From Salinivenus sp. (GTDB lineage Bacteria; Bacteroidota; Rhodothermia; Rhodothermales; Salinibacteraceae), in assembly GCA_018609755.1 (NCBI GenBank), contig JAHENZ010000229.1, positions 1 through 64,000 on the forward strand: DNA of 64,000 nt. The letters run 5' to 3'. This document shows positions 37,216 to 47,126 of this stretch, piece after piece (position 1 is the stretch's first letter; each line of letters opens with the position of its first letter). The position numbers and the translations under genes are program-made. The notes under the pieces were generated by a model that saw nothing but the letters and a program-made list of their open reading frames with translations, ran no database searches and was not told the DNA's origin.

Positions 37216-40200
37216 TTATGCTCCGACCACCTCGAAAGTCGAACCGATGGCAGGATCTTTTTCGACCTCAATGCGAACCGGAAATGCCTGCTTAAGGCGT
37301 TGAAGATGCGTAATCACGATGATTTTTGCAAAGTCATCGCGGATTGCCTGAATGGCCTCCACGAGCCGCTCGATCCCCGTCTCATCCTGCGTGCCAAAGC
37401 CCTCGTCGATGACCAGCGTCCGCACACGAACGCCACTCCGATCAGCGAGCAGTTGCGCCAACGCCACGCGGAGGGCAAAATTCACCCGGAAGCTCTCTCC
37501 GCCCGAATAGGTTTCATACGGCCGGGGCACCCCCTGCTCGTCGGTAATTATAATGTCGAGGGTTTCCTTCGTCCCACCGCTCTTTTTCTCCTTTAAGGTT
37601 TCGAGACGAACGTGCATCCGCCCGTCCGTGAGGCGGTCAAGAATCCGATTTGCTCGTTCCTCAATTTCCGGAAGGGTTTCTTCGATGATCAAGGACGGAA
37701 TCCCGTGCTTCCCAAAAACAGTGCGGAGATGCTTGTATAACTGCCGATCATCTTTGCAGGCCTCAAGTGTGTCTCGGGCTTCCTCAAGATCCTCCCGATC
37801 TCGCTGCGCCTGGTCGAGGCGTTCACTGAGCATGCCGAGCGTTTGCTGCGCGTCCGTCAACGACTCTTCCGCAGCTTCCAATTCCTTCTCCACAGACTCT
37901 ACCTCTTCGTCCAGCGACGCTTTCTTCTCTAGGGCGTCGTTCAGTGTCTCAATCTCTTCCCGCTTATCCTGGCGTTCTTCCTTCAGAGCTTCAATCTGAT
38001 CCCGGACCTGCGCACGCTGCTCGACCCATTCGGACCGGTTGTTTTCAGCGTTCTTGAGCTCGCTCCGGCGATCTGGAACGTGACTGAGGTCTTTGAACGC
38101 CTGCCGCACCTCTTGAAACCGCTCAGGATCGAAGTCCACGTCCTCCAGCTGCTGTTGAAGAGTCTCCCGTCGGTCCTTCAACTCTTCGAAGGCGGTTCCA
38201 TCCTCCAGTTCTGTCCGAAGCGTTTCAATCTCCTCGTTATGCTCGCGAATCTTCCGCTGAAGCTCCTCTCGACGACCGTCGAGCTCATTCAGCTCTCGAA
38301 GTCGCTCGGTATACCGATCCAACTGCGCCGCCCGGTTCTGGAGAGAGTCGAAGTGCTCGGGATCGAACTGCAACGCAGCCCGACGCTGGGCGCACCACTG
38401 CCACCGCCGACGATGCTCGGCCCCGTAGGTCCGGTGTTGGAGTTTCTGCTGGAGAGCTAGGGCCTGCTGCCGATGCACGTCCTTCTGTTCGGCACGCTCC
38501 TGGAGTGATCGCCGCTGCTCACGGGCGGTGGCCAGCGCTTCCTCGACTCCGTCTAGCTCCCGTCCCTTCTTTCGTAGCTGAGCGTATTGCTGCCGAAGCT
38601 CTGTGCGACGCTCCGATAGTTCTTGCAGCTGCTCTTCCCCCTCCCGGATGGACTCCTCCAACTCGTCAATGCTGGATTGCAGTGTCGACTCCACCTCCTG
38701 CCGGTGGGACGGGGTCAGTTCGGTGCCGCAGGTCGGACACGTCGGGCCGTCGGCCGCCCGAAAGCGTTGGAGTTCGGCCTGATCCTGATCGCGCTCCTCC
38801 CGCCGGGCGTCCAGCTGTCCCTCTAGCTCCTGAATGTGCTGGCCCACCGTCTTGCCCTTCGCCTCAAGCTCCTGCAACTGCTCGTCCAGCTGGCTCCGCT
38901 TCTCTTTCTTCGTCGAGAGGGTGTCGATTCGTTCGTCGAGGTCCTCCAGTGCCGACACGGCCTCCTCTTCATCTGCGATTTGTTCCTGCAGGGCATCGAG
39001 CTCCCCTTTGAGCTGCTGCTGCACCCCAACGAGGGCGCGTCGCGCCTCTTGCTGCTGTTCCTTCAATCGGTCACGACGGTCGCGCACCGCCTCCCATTCC
39101 CGCACCGTCTGTCGCGCGGCCTGAGCCTCCCGCAAGTGCTCTTCTACAGCCGACCGCTGGGCCAACTGCGTCTCACACTCGTCCAGGTCTCGCTTGAGAT
39201 TCTTGCGCTCAACCTTTAGCCGGTCGAGGCGACGCTCCAATGTGTTTGTGCGCTCTCGGAGCGACGACTCCACCTGTTCAATCTGCTTCTCCAGGCCCCG
39301 GTGCAGGTCTCGTTTTTCATCGAGCGCATCCCGCTCTTCTTGAAGGGACTGATACCGTTCATACGCCGCCTCAATCTCTTCCTGCTCATCCAGTAGCTCG
39401 TCGGCCTGAGCAATCTTCTCGTTAAGCGACTCCAGTGTGTCCTCTTGATTCCCAATTCGATCGTCGAGGTCCTCCAGGGCCGATCGTGCCGCCTCCCGTT
39501 CGCGAGCCTTCGCCTCAAGGTCCGCTACCGCCTGCGTGAGGCTCTTTTCACGTTCTCGGAGCTCTGCCACCCTCTCCTGTTGTGCCTCAATGTCGGCCTG
39601 AACCTCCGCGCGTTTCTCTTCCCACTCCGGTACGTCCGCAACGGCCTCCTCCAGGCGCTCGACCTCTGCCTCCGTCCGCTGCTGGCGTTTTTTCGCCTCA
39701 CGCCAACGATCCCGAGCCTTGTCCTCCAGCTGTTCGTAGCGGCTCAGGTTCAGGATGCTGACCAGAATTTCCTTGCGCTGGCTCGGGCTCTTGTCCGTAA
39801 ACTCGTCGGAGCGCCCCTGTAGCAGGAAGGCGGAGTTGATGAACGTGTCGTAATCGAGGCCGAGAGTGTCTTCGATCCGGCCCTGCGTCTCGCGCTGCGT
39901 CGCCCCCGTGAGCGGTCGGTACTCGTCATCCTCTGGATCGAAGAGCTGGAATTCGAGGTCCGAAGAGGTGGTCTTTCCTGTCGCCGAACGCGAGAACGAA
40001 CGAGTGACGCGGTAGCGGGTGCCCTCCAGATCGAAGGTGAACGTCACCTCCATGTGCCGCGAGCCGATTCGGATGAGCTCGTCATCGGGTTTGCGCTTGC
40101 CACTGGACTTCCGAGCCTCTCCCCAAAGGGCCCAGGTGATAGCATCGAGGAGTGCGGACTTCCCCTCTCCGTTTCCGCCCGAAAGACACGCCACCTCAAA

Positions 40201-40275
40201 ATCGTTGAATTCGAGGGCAGGGGCCGCCGTACCGTAGCTGAGAAAGTTCTGAAGCTCGAGTCGAACGGGGACCAT
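37216..40275 (-). CDS. sbcC: SbcC/Rad50-like SMC-family ATPase (exonuclease subunit)
   Basis: Walker A SGGNGEGKSALLDAITWALWG, long coiled coil with CPTCG zinc hook, C-terminal SGGESFRVNFALRVALAQLLADRSG...LVIDEGFGTQDETG. Confidence 0.93.
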   Translation of the reverse strand: MVPVRLELQNFLSYGTAAPALEFNDFEVACLSGGNGEGKSALLDAITWALWGEARKSSGKRKPDDELIRIGSRHMEVTFTFDLEGTRYRVTRSFSRSATGKTTSSDLEFQLFDPEDDEYRPLTGATQRETQGRIEDTLGLDYDTFINSAFLLQGRSDEFTDKSPSQRKEILVSILNLSRYEQLEDKARDRWREAKKRQQRTEAEVERLEEAVADVPEWEEKRAEVQADIEAQQERVAELREREKSLTQAVADLEAKAREREAARSALEDLDDRIGNQEDTLESLNEKIAQADELLDEQEEIEAAYERYQSLQEERDALDEKRDLHRGLEKQIEQVESSLRERTNTLERRLDRLKVERKNLKRDLDECETQLAQRSAVEEHLREAQAARQTVREWEAVRDRRDRLKEQQQEARRALVGVQQQLKGELDALQEQIADEEEAVSALEDLDERIDTLSTKKEKRSQLDEQLQELEAKGKTVGQHIQELEGQLDARREERDQDQAELQRFRAADGPTCPTCGTELTPSHRQEVESTLQSSIDELEESIREGEEQLQELSERRTELRQQYAQLRKKGRELDGVEEALATAREQRRSLQERAEQKDVHRQQALALQQKLQHRTYGAEHRRRWQWCAQRRAALQFDPEHFDSLQNRAAQLDRYTERLRELNELDGRREELQRKIREHNEEIETLRTELEDGTAFEELKDRRETLQQQLEDVDFDPERFQEVRQAFKDLSHVPDRRSELKNAENNRSEWVEQRAQVRDQIEALKEERQDKREEIETLNDALEKKASLDEEVESVEKELEAAEESLTDAQQTLGMLSERLDQAQRDREDLEEARDTLEACKDDRQLYKHLRTVFGKHGIPSLIIEETLPEIEERANRILDRLTDGRMHVRLETLKEKKSGGTKETLDIIITDEQGVPRPYETYSGGESFRVNFALRVALAQLLADRSGVRVRTLVIDEGFGTQDETGIERLVEAIQAIRDDFAKIIVITHLQRLKQAFPVRIEVEKDPAIGSTFEVVGA

Positions 40276-40335
40276 GCGGGATAGGAAACTACGAACGGTG
40301 TCCTCGGACTCGACCCCGAGGCACCGACCACGAGG

Positions 40336-40767
40336 TTATCGAAATTGAATGGGAGTAACGCTTACGATGACCTCCACGACCGACGCTAAGTCGTACTCCT
40401 CAAGGTACGAGAGCATCTCTTCCTCCAGCGCGTCGGCCAGGCGGGCCCGGACCGGAGGGGTGATGGCGTCGTCCACATTTGCGACCACACCATCTTCCCC
40501 TTCCACGTCCATCAAGATGGAAATCCGTTCGCGAGGGGCTCCCGGCACTCGATCTTGCTCCACGGAGACATCGACCGTGAGCGTATGCGAACCGAGATCC
40601 GCCCCGTTCAACGCTTCTTCCGCCAAGGGACGAACGGTTTGGCGGACGCGCTCTGCTATCGTTGGGTGAACGCGTTCGCTCTGTCGCGTAGCGCCGCGGA
40701 CGGAATCGAGGTCCGCATCTTCAGTGAGGTGGAGATCAATCGAAATGGTACTACCGACGACGGCCAT
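40336..40767 (-). CDS. Hypothetical protein
   Basis: ORF directly upstream of sbcC on the same strand; no family recognised. Confidence 0.55.
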   Translation of the reverse strand: MAVVGSTISIDLHLTEDADLDSVRGATRQSERVHPTIAERVRQTVRPLAEEALNGADLGSHTLTVDVSVEQDRVPGAPRERISILMDVEGEDGVVANVDDAITPPVRARLADALEEEMLSYLEEYDLASVVEVIVSVTPIQFR

Positions 40768-40897
40768 GATTGGGGCGAATGCAGTGAAGAACCAGGCGAA
40801 TGTGTAGAACCAAACGTGGTGTAGTGTAAGCATTCACGACATTTTGATTCAACCACCCCTCTTCCCTGCGGCCCCCACACAATGTTACGAAACGGAA

Positions 40898-41473
40898 TTA
40901 CTGATCGGATTTCTTGCGGCTCGCTTCCTGAATGGAGGAATCCAGCGAGGGCTCGATCTCATGCCCGAATGCTTCCGATGCCCGCCGGGCCGCCGGTAAG
41001 TAGGGCGACGTGGCCTCCAGGGTTTCCGGCAACGCGCTCGCCACGGGAGCGTATAGCTTGGAGCGGCTCCGGACGTCCTTGCTGGGCATCTCAAACCCCG
41101 AGAGCACCAGAAACAGTACACTCAAGAGCAACGCCGCCTTGAAGCCTCCCAGCGCGCCCCCTGCTGCTCGATTCACGAGGTTCAGCGATAGGGTCTCCAG
41201 AATTTGTTCGAGGAGTCGCGAGAGTGCCAAAAACACCAACTGTACCCCGACGAAAATCACGATGAACCCCGCGATGGGCGCCACGGACTCCGCCAATCCG
41301 AGACTGTCCACAACGAGGGCCCCGACCGGATGCATGAGCTGCACCGACAGAAAAAAGGCAAAGACCAGCCCAACTAGACTCGCGATCTGTCGCACCGCTC
41401 CCACAAAAAATCCCCGGACGAGTCCGCCCGTCAGTACGACCAAAATGAACCAGTCCAGAGCAGCGAGCCCCAT
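40898..41473 (-). CDS. CvpA family membrane protein
   Basis: LDWFILVVLTGGLVRGFFVGAVRQIASLVGLVFAFFLS, four-TM CvpA layout. Confidence 0.88.
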   Translation of the reverse strand: MGLAALDWFILVVLTGGLVRGFFVGAVRQIASLVGLVFAFFLSVQLMHPVGALVVDSLGLAESVAPIAGFIVIFVGVQLVFLALSRLLEQILETLSLNLVNRAAGGALGGFKAALLLSVLFLVLSGFEMPSKDVRSRSKLYAPVASALPETLEATSPYLPAARRASEAFGHEIEPSLDSSIQEASRKKSDQ

Positions 41474-41708
41474 GACGACGACACGGTGCAAGGATGGCAG
41501 TGAGCACTCGGCCTACTTCGCATTCGGAAGCAGGACGCGGAGGGATGTCCGAGATATAGCTGTTTTCACTATACGCTGCAAAGCTGCCGCTGCGGGACGG
41601 CTACAAACGCGCCCAATTCAGTCTAACTTTTCAGACGCATGCGCACGAGTTCGACATCCGGACTTGAAAAACGGCTGCTGTAAATACAACCCTAAACTCA
41701 AACAGAGT

Positions 41709-42182
41709 CTATCCTCCTAGAAGCTGTTTAACGACCGTCTGCACCCGTCCCCCGGCCACTTTGCCACGCAACTCGTCCATCGCCCGACCCATCACCGGTC
41801 CCATGTCCGCCATCGACTCCGCCCCCACGTCGTCAATAATGGACTGAAGCTTCTCTCGAAGCGCCTCATCCGACACCTGATCGGGCATGTATTCGTCCAG
41901 CACGTCGAGTTCTTCCTGCTCTTTCTCCACCAAGTCCTCCCGCCCGGCGTTCTCGTACTGCTCGATCGAGTCTTTCCGCTGGTTGACCTGCTTCCGAAGA
42001 ACCGCCAGCTGGTCTTGTTCACTCAACACGGTTTCAGCCCCGTCCTGACGTTGGTCGATTTCTTTGTTTTTGAGAGCCGAACGGAGGGACCGCAACGTCC
42101 GAAGTCGGACCTTGTCCTTGTTGCGCATGGCCTCCTTGAGGTCCTCACTGAGACGATCGAGGAGCGAATCGGCAGTTGGCAT
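41709..42182 (-). CDS. GatB/YqeY domain-containing protein
   Basis: LSEDLKEAMRNKDKVRLRTLRSLRSALKNKEID...MGPVMGRAMDELRGKVAGGRVQTVVKQLL. Confidence 0.93.
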   Translation of the reverse strand: MPTADSLLDRLSEDLKEAMRNKDKVRLRTLRSLRSALKNKEIDQRQDGAETVLSEQDQLAVLRKQVNQRKDSIEQYENAGREDLVEKEQEELDVLDEYMPDQVSDEALREKLQSIIDDVGAESMADMGPVMGRAMDELRGKVAGGRVQTVVKQLLGG

Positions 42183-42263
42183 GGAAAAGCTGGGGAAACA
42201 TCAATCAGAATCGAACTGGAATTATCATCGTGATACGCTCCTCGGTCGTAAACGGTCCGGCCC

Positions 42264-44057
42264 CTAATTGTCAAGATCCATTGTGAGATCGGCATCGTAG
42301 CATTCTCGACACCAGTCCCGGGTGGTACGCCGGACCGCGTCCGCATCGGAGGCCGACAGCGCTGCCGTCGCCAAATCCTCAGCGTCCCTGACTGAAATCT
42401 GAGAAATGGCGTGCATCACTTCTGGCAGTGAGGGCATCGAGACGCTCAGTCGCCGCAGTCCAAGGCCCAGTAACACGGGGAGGGCATACAGATCGCTGGC
42501 CACCTCCCCGCAGAGGGAAACAGGCGTTTCTGCGAATTCCCCTGCCTCTACGGTCCGGCGGAGCAAGTGAAGGACCGCCGGATGCAGAGCATCGTACCGG
42601 TTGGCCACGCGATCATTGCCGCGATCCACCGCCAAAACATACTGGGTGAGGTCGTTGGTTCCGATGGATAAAAAGTCCACCGACTCCGCAAATAAATTTG
42701 CCTGGAGGGCCACGGCCGGCACCTCCACCATGACTCCCAGGGGAAGGTCCGCGTCATGCGCAATGTCCTGAGTATCGAGTCGCCTCGCCTCTTCTGCGAG
42801 CATTTCCCGCACACGCTCTACTTCGCTCACTTGGGTAACCATGGGCAGAAGGACCCGAAGCGCCCCGTGCACGTTGGCTCGGAGCAGTGCCCGAAGCTGC
42901 GGCCGGAGCAAGGATTCGGGGCGATCCAGCAGCACTCGAATGCCCCGCCATCCGAGAAATGGATTCGCTTCGTTCCCGGGAAGTGAGAACAGCTTATCGC
43001 CCCCCAGGTCGAGAAGACGAATCGTGGCGCCGTGCGTACCCGTCACTTCGGCGGCTTTTCGGTACGTCGCGGCCTGCTCGTTCTCATCCATCACCATTTC
43101 GTCGCCGCTCAGAAACAGCATTTCCGTACGCATGAGCCCGATCCCATCCCCCCCCAGATGGCCGAGTGAATCGAGGGTCTCCCCAAACTCGACGTTGGCC
43201 TGAACGGTGATCACCTCCCCATCGGCTGTAGTGGTTGGATGGTCGTCCGGCTCCGTCTTGGACTTCAAAAGCGCCTCGTTGCGCGACCGACGCTGCCGGT
43301 AGCTCTCGACTATTTCGTCGGCGGGGTGCACGATGAGGTGCCCCTGGCGCCCGTCGAGAATGACCCGGTCGCCATTGGCAACGACATCGAGGGCCGTATC
43401 CGCGCCCACAATGGCCGGCAAGTTCAGCGCACGAGCAATGATGGACACGTGAGAGGTCTCTCCCCCTTTCGTCGTCACGCAGCCGAGGATTCCATGGCGG
43501 TGAAAACGGATCAGGTCGGCGGCGGTGAGTCGCTCCGCTACGACAATGGCATTCGGTTGAACAGTTGACACGGTTCGGTTGCGCTGCAAAATCTGGAGGA
43601 GACGCGCCTCCAACTCTTCCAGATCCCCGGCCCGCTCCCGCAAATAGTCGTCCTCACTCTCCTCCAGGCGGCGTCGGTGGGCTCGCAGAACCGATGAGAG
43701 TGCGTGCGCCGCAGACTCGTGGTTTTCCGTAATGCGTTGCCGGACCGCACCCAGCACTTCTTCATCTTGGAGCATCAACGTTTGAGCTTCCAGCAGGGCC
43801 TCGCCTTCTTCCCCGAGTTGATCCTGCGCGAGTGCGTGGGTCTTCTCAAGCTCCCGCTCGGCCCGAGACACGGCGTCATCAAACAACTGGAGCTCCTCTT
43901 CTACGTCCGAAGGGTCGACGTTCCTCTGTTGAATCTCCGGAGGAGGCAGCCGGTACCGATGCACCGACCCGATCGCGATGCCGGGCGCCCCTCCAATCCC
44001 CTCCACGACCACCGGATCGGACGCGGACGAGCTCATGTTGGATTGATCGTCGGTCAT
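42264..44057 (-). CDS. ptsI: Phosphoenolpyruvate-protein phosphotransferase (PTS enzyme I)
   Basis: GCVTTKGGETSHVSIIARALNLPAIVG active-site His, EVPAVALQANLFAESVDFLSIGTNDLTQYVLAVDRGN. Confidence 0.95.
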   Translation of the reverse strand: MTDDQSNMSSSASDPVVVEGIGGAPGIAIGSVHRYRLPPPEIQQRNVDPSDVEEELQLFDDAVSRAERELEKTHALAQDQLGEEGEALLEAQTLMLQDEEVLGAVRQRITENHESAAHALSSVLRAHRRRLEESEDDYLRERAGDLEELEARLLQILQRNRTVSTVQPNAIVVAERLTAADLIRFHRHGILGCVTTKGGETSHVSIIARALNLPAIVGADTALDVVANGDRVILDGRQGHLIVHPADEIVESYRQRRSRNEALLKSKTEPDDHPTTTADGEVITVQANVEFGETLDSLGHLGGDGIGLMRTEMLFLSGDEMVMDENEQAATYRKAAEVTGTHGATIRLLDLGGDKLFSLPGNEANPFLGWRGIRVLLDRPESLLRPQLRALLRANVHGALRVLLPMVTQVSEVERVREMLAEEARRLDTQDIAHDADLPLGVMVEVPAVALQANLFAESVDFLSIGTNDLTQYVLAVDRGNDRVANRYDALHPAVLHLLRRTVEAGEFAETPVSLCGEVASDLYALPVLLGLGLRRLSVSMPSLPEVMHAISQISVRDAEDLATAALSASDADAVRRTTRDWCRECYDADLTMDLDN

Positions 44058-44088
44058 AAAAGTCCCTTCCGTGAGGACCATCAAAACG

Positions 44089-44358
44089 CTACATTTCCTC
44101 TCCAAACCCATCCGCAAAGAGCTCAGCAACCGCGTCGGCCGCGGCTTCTTCATCTTCCCCCTCCACCATGAGCGTGAGCGACGCCCCCTGCTCCGCAGCC
44201 AGAGTCATGACCCCAATCACACTCTTCCCGTTGATCTCGTAGTTGTCCCGCCGCAGAAACACGTCGGCCTCGAATTTCGATGCCGTTCGGACAAGCATTG
44301 ATGCAGGCCGGGTATGAAGACCGGCCCGATTTCGAACGGTGACTTCGCGCTCAATCAT
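44089..44358 (-). CDS. ptsH: HPr phosphocarrier protein
   Basis: NRAGLHTRPASMLV (His15) and INGKSVIGVMTLAAEQG (Ser46). Confidence 0.95.
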   Translation of the reverse strand: MIEREVTVRNRAGLHTRPASMLVRTASKFEADVFLRRDNYEINGKSVIGVMTLAAEQGASLTLMVEGEDEEAAADAVAELFADGFGEEM

Positions 44359-44498
44359 GCGATATGAGGGTCGTGTGTAAAAGCGGCTCCGAAAAATTCA
44401 ATGGCCCGACGGACATGCAAAATCACACCGTGGGATTCGGAAGTCAACTTGGGAAAACGACCACTGTGGCTACGGACGCAGAAGGACACCGTTGCGCA

Positions 44499-45494
44499 CT
44501 AATGGCTGCGGGCCTCCATTTCATCGATCAGCCAGGCAAGCGTCTCTCGCGCCTGACCGGGGGGGAGCACGTCCAGGTGTTCGCGCGCATGAGAGCTGTA
44601 CCGCTGAACCGCCGAGCGTGCCTCCTCAAAAATGCCAAGACGTTCCATCCGCGTCCGAGCCTCGTCCACGTCCGATCGCGGGAGCCCATCCTCGTGGATG
44701 AGGCGGGCAAACCAATCGTACTCGTCGCCCTCGGCTCGTTCCAGGGCTCGGAGCGTGAGGTACGTCTTCTTTCCCGTTACCAAATCTCCCCCTACGGCTT
44801 TTCCCCAGTCGTCCCCGTCCGCGGTCAGATCCAAGAGGTCGTCCTGAATTTGAAAGGCTCGACCAACCAATTGGCCGGCAGAACGAAGAGCATCTCGGTC
44901 AGACTCAGGCGCATCGCCCACGACGGCTCCCAGCTCGAAGCACGCTGAGAGTAGCGCGGCGGTCTTCCCGTCAATCATGTCGAGGTAGGCCGCCACCGAC
45001 ACCTCCTCCTGCGTTTCAAACGAGGCGTCGAGCGCCTGTCCCGAACAGAGCTGCTCGACCATCGGGTGATAGACGTCGTACAGCACGTCGTCCGAGACAC
45101 CGTCCACGTTCCCCAGCACCTCATACGAGAGTCCCATGAGGAGATCTCCTGTGAGGATCGCAGTGCCGAGGTCCCACTTCACGTGAACGGTGGCCCGTCC
45201 GCGTCGCTCGTCGGCATCGTCCATAATGTCGTCGTGCACGAGCGTGAAGTTGTGAAACACCTCCACGGCTAGAGCAGCCGGAAGCGCCGATTCTGGGGGC
45301 CGCCCGTAGGCCTCGGCAACGAGCAAAAGCAGGGTGGGCCGCACGCGTTTTCCGCCCCCCTCCAGTACGTACTGTACGGGAGTATAGAGCACCCCCGGCG
45401 ACCGATCCGTGACTAGTCCCCGCAGGCCCTCTTCAATTTCTGAACGGAGAGAGTCAATGTGATCGGGCGGGCGAAACGTAGCGGACGACGCCAT
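44499..45494 (-). CDS. Polyprenyl (prenyl) diphosphate synthase
   Basis: FTLVHDDIMDDADERRGRATVH (first Asp-rich motif), FQIQDDLLDL (second). Confidence 0.93.
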   Translation of the reverse strand: MASSATFRPPDHIDSLRSEIEEGLRGLVTDRSPGVLYTPVQYVLEGGGKRVRPTLLLLVAEAYGRPPESALPAALAVEVFHNFTLVHDDIMDDADERRGRATVHVKWDLGTAILTGDLLMGLSYEVLGNVDGVSDDVLYDVYHPMVEQLCSGQALDASFETQEEVSVAAYLDMIDGKTAALLSACFELGAVVGDAPESDRDALRSAGQLVGRAFQIQDDLLDLTADGDDWGKAVGGDLVTGKKTYLTLRALERAEGDEYDWFARLIHEDGLPRSDVDEARTRMERLGIFEEARSAVQRYSSHAREHLDVLPPGQARETLAWLIDEMEARSH

Positions 45495-45575
45495 TTCAGA
45501 ATGGATAGACGGCAGAAGTTAGAAACGCAGGGGATGATAGAACGGACGGCAGAACCAGACGATGACTACGAAGTC

Positions 45576-45611
45576 ACCGCCTGGACAACCATAACCGCCT
45601 GGACAACCATA
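45576..45611. repeat. 18 bp tandem duplication
   Basis: ACCGCCTGGACAACCATA twice, 45576-45593 and 45594-45611, perfect. Confidence 0.95.
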
Positions 45612-45655
45612 GGAGAACGAACGTAGCTGGTTGCCCCTCAGGAGCGCATTCGCAT

Positions 45656-46303
45656 CTATGCCCGAGTCGCAACACGCTCATCGAGCACCGAGTCGATTCG
45701 CTCGTATACGTCTTCAATGTCTCCTTCCCCGTTCACCGTAAGGAGCAGATCACGCGACTCGTAGTACTCCTCAAGCGGCTCCGTTTCGTCGCGGTAGACC
45801 GCGAGCCGATTGCGGACCGTCTCGGGCTGGTCGTCGTCGCGCTGAACGATCAGGTCTGGATCAATGTCCGCGGGTGGGGGATCGTGGTCCAGATGGTACG
45901 TCTCACCGGTCTCGGCATGAACCCGACGTCGACTCAACCGCTCGACAATGACCTCATCCGGCACCGACAAGCTGAGTACTGCGTCAATCGGGGTGTCGTT
46001 CTCCTCGCAAAACTCCGTGAGCCACTCCGCCTGTTGGGTCGTTCGCGGGTATCCGTCGAGAACGTAATCGTCGTAGTCCTCGTCCGCAATCGCGTTTTCG
46101 GCCAGTTTCCGGACCACCGTGTCGGGCACGAGTTCTCCTTTCTCCACGTAGGCCTTTGCTTCTTTCCCCACCGGCGTCTCATTTTTCATCGCCTCACGGA
46201 TGATGTCCCCCGTCGAAATCTGCACGAGTCCGCGTCGCGTCTCCAAGAGACTGGCTTGTGTTCCTTTGCCTGCTCCCGGCGGTCCAAAAATGATGAGTCG
46301 CAT
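45656..46303 (-). CDS. adk: Adenylate kinase
   Basis: MRLIIFGPPGAGKGTQASLL...LDGYPRTTQQAEWL. Confidence 0.96.
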   Translation of the reverse strand: MRLIIFGPPGAGKGTQASLLETRRGLVQISTGDIIREAMKNETPVGKEAKAYVEKGELVPDTVVRKLAENAIADEDYDDYVLDGYPRTTQQAEWLTEFCEENDTPIDAVLSLSVPDEVIVERLSRRRVHAETGETYHLDHDPPPADIDPDLIVQRDDDQPETVRNRLAVYRDETEPLEEYYESRDLLLTVNGEGDIEDVYERIDSVLDERVATRA

Positions 46304-46449
46304 ATCGGTTGAGAATTCGCTTGGTGTAGGCGTTCAAGAATGGAAATTCATGGCGCACTGGTGCATCTCTCACACACAGCACTCCCCCGTTCGCTTCTCC
46401 TAGCTGGGCTGATCGGCTCCTCGCGTACCGGCCCACGGAACAAACAGAT

Positions 46450-47052
46450 TTAGGTGTCTGCAGCAACGGACGACGCGTCCTCTCCCGCTCCGCCCTCCAA
46501 ATCATCGAAGGCCGCAACGTCATCCGGAAGTTGGTCCTCCACAACCCCTTCGACATCAAGGTTCGCGAGCAAAGCTTCAATGGCCTCTCGCGCGAGCAAG
46601 CTCAACCCCGTACTGAAGAGAATCTCAACACTTTCCTGAAGAAGGTGGCGCGTCCATCCAGTATTGGCTCGCCGCCCTTGCCGGCCGTCACGGTCATAGA
46701 CCACGAGGGGCACCCGGTCTCGAAGCGCTTTGTCGAGTGCAGGCCCCGGCTCCTGCCCGGCATCCACCTGCTCCACCACCTCCTCTCGCAGAGCCTCAAG
46801 GTACGTGTCGATGAGCTCCGCGTGCGCCTTTCGCCGTCGGGTCCGACGGCTACTGCCAAAGAGAAGGCCCACGGCTAACCCTGAAGCAAGCATCCCCCCA
46901 ACACTCTTTAGGGGATTCCGCACGATCCATTTCTGCAACGACGTCCCGGTGGAAGACACCTCCTCCTGCAGGGAGGCCAGGCGGTCAGACATGGCCTCTG
47001 CGGTCTGGTGAAGGCGCGACTCCACGTCAGCTTTGTTCGGCTTCGAATCCAT
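46450..47052 (-). CDS. Hypothetical YqjD/DUF883-like membrane-associated protein
   Basis: Amphipathic N-terminus, RNPLKSVGGMLASGLAVGLLFGSSRR glycine-zipper-like TM. Confidence 0.6.
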   Translation of the reverse strand: MDSKPNKADVESRLHQTAEAMSDRLASLQEEVSSTGTSLQKWIVRNPLKSVGGMLASGLAVGLLFGSSRRTRRRKAHAELIDTYLEALREEVVEQVDAGQEPGPALDKALRDRVPLVVYDRDGRQGRRANTGWTRHLLQESVEILFSTGLSLLAREAIEALLANLDVEGVVEDQLPDDVAAFDDLEGGAGEDASSVAADT

Positions 47053-47126
47053 TGGAGCGCCAGAAATAAGGGAAGGGTACAACGAAGAATCGTTCTTAGA
47101 GTGCGCAATCCCCGCAGACTTTCCTT

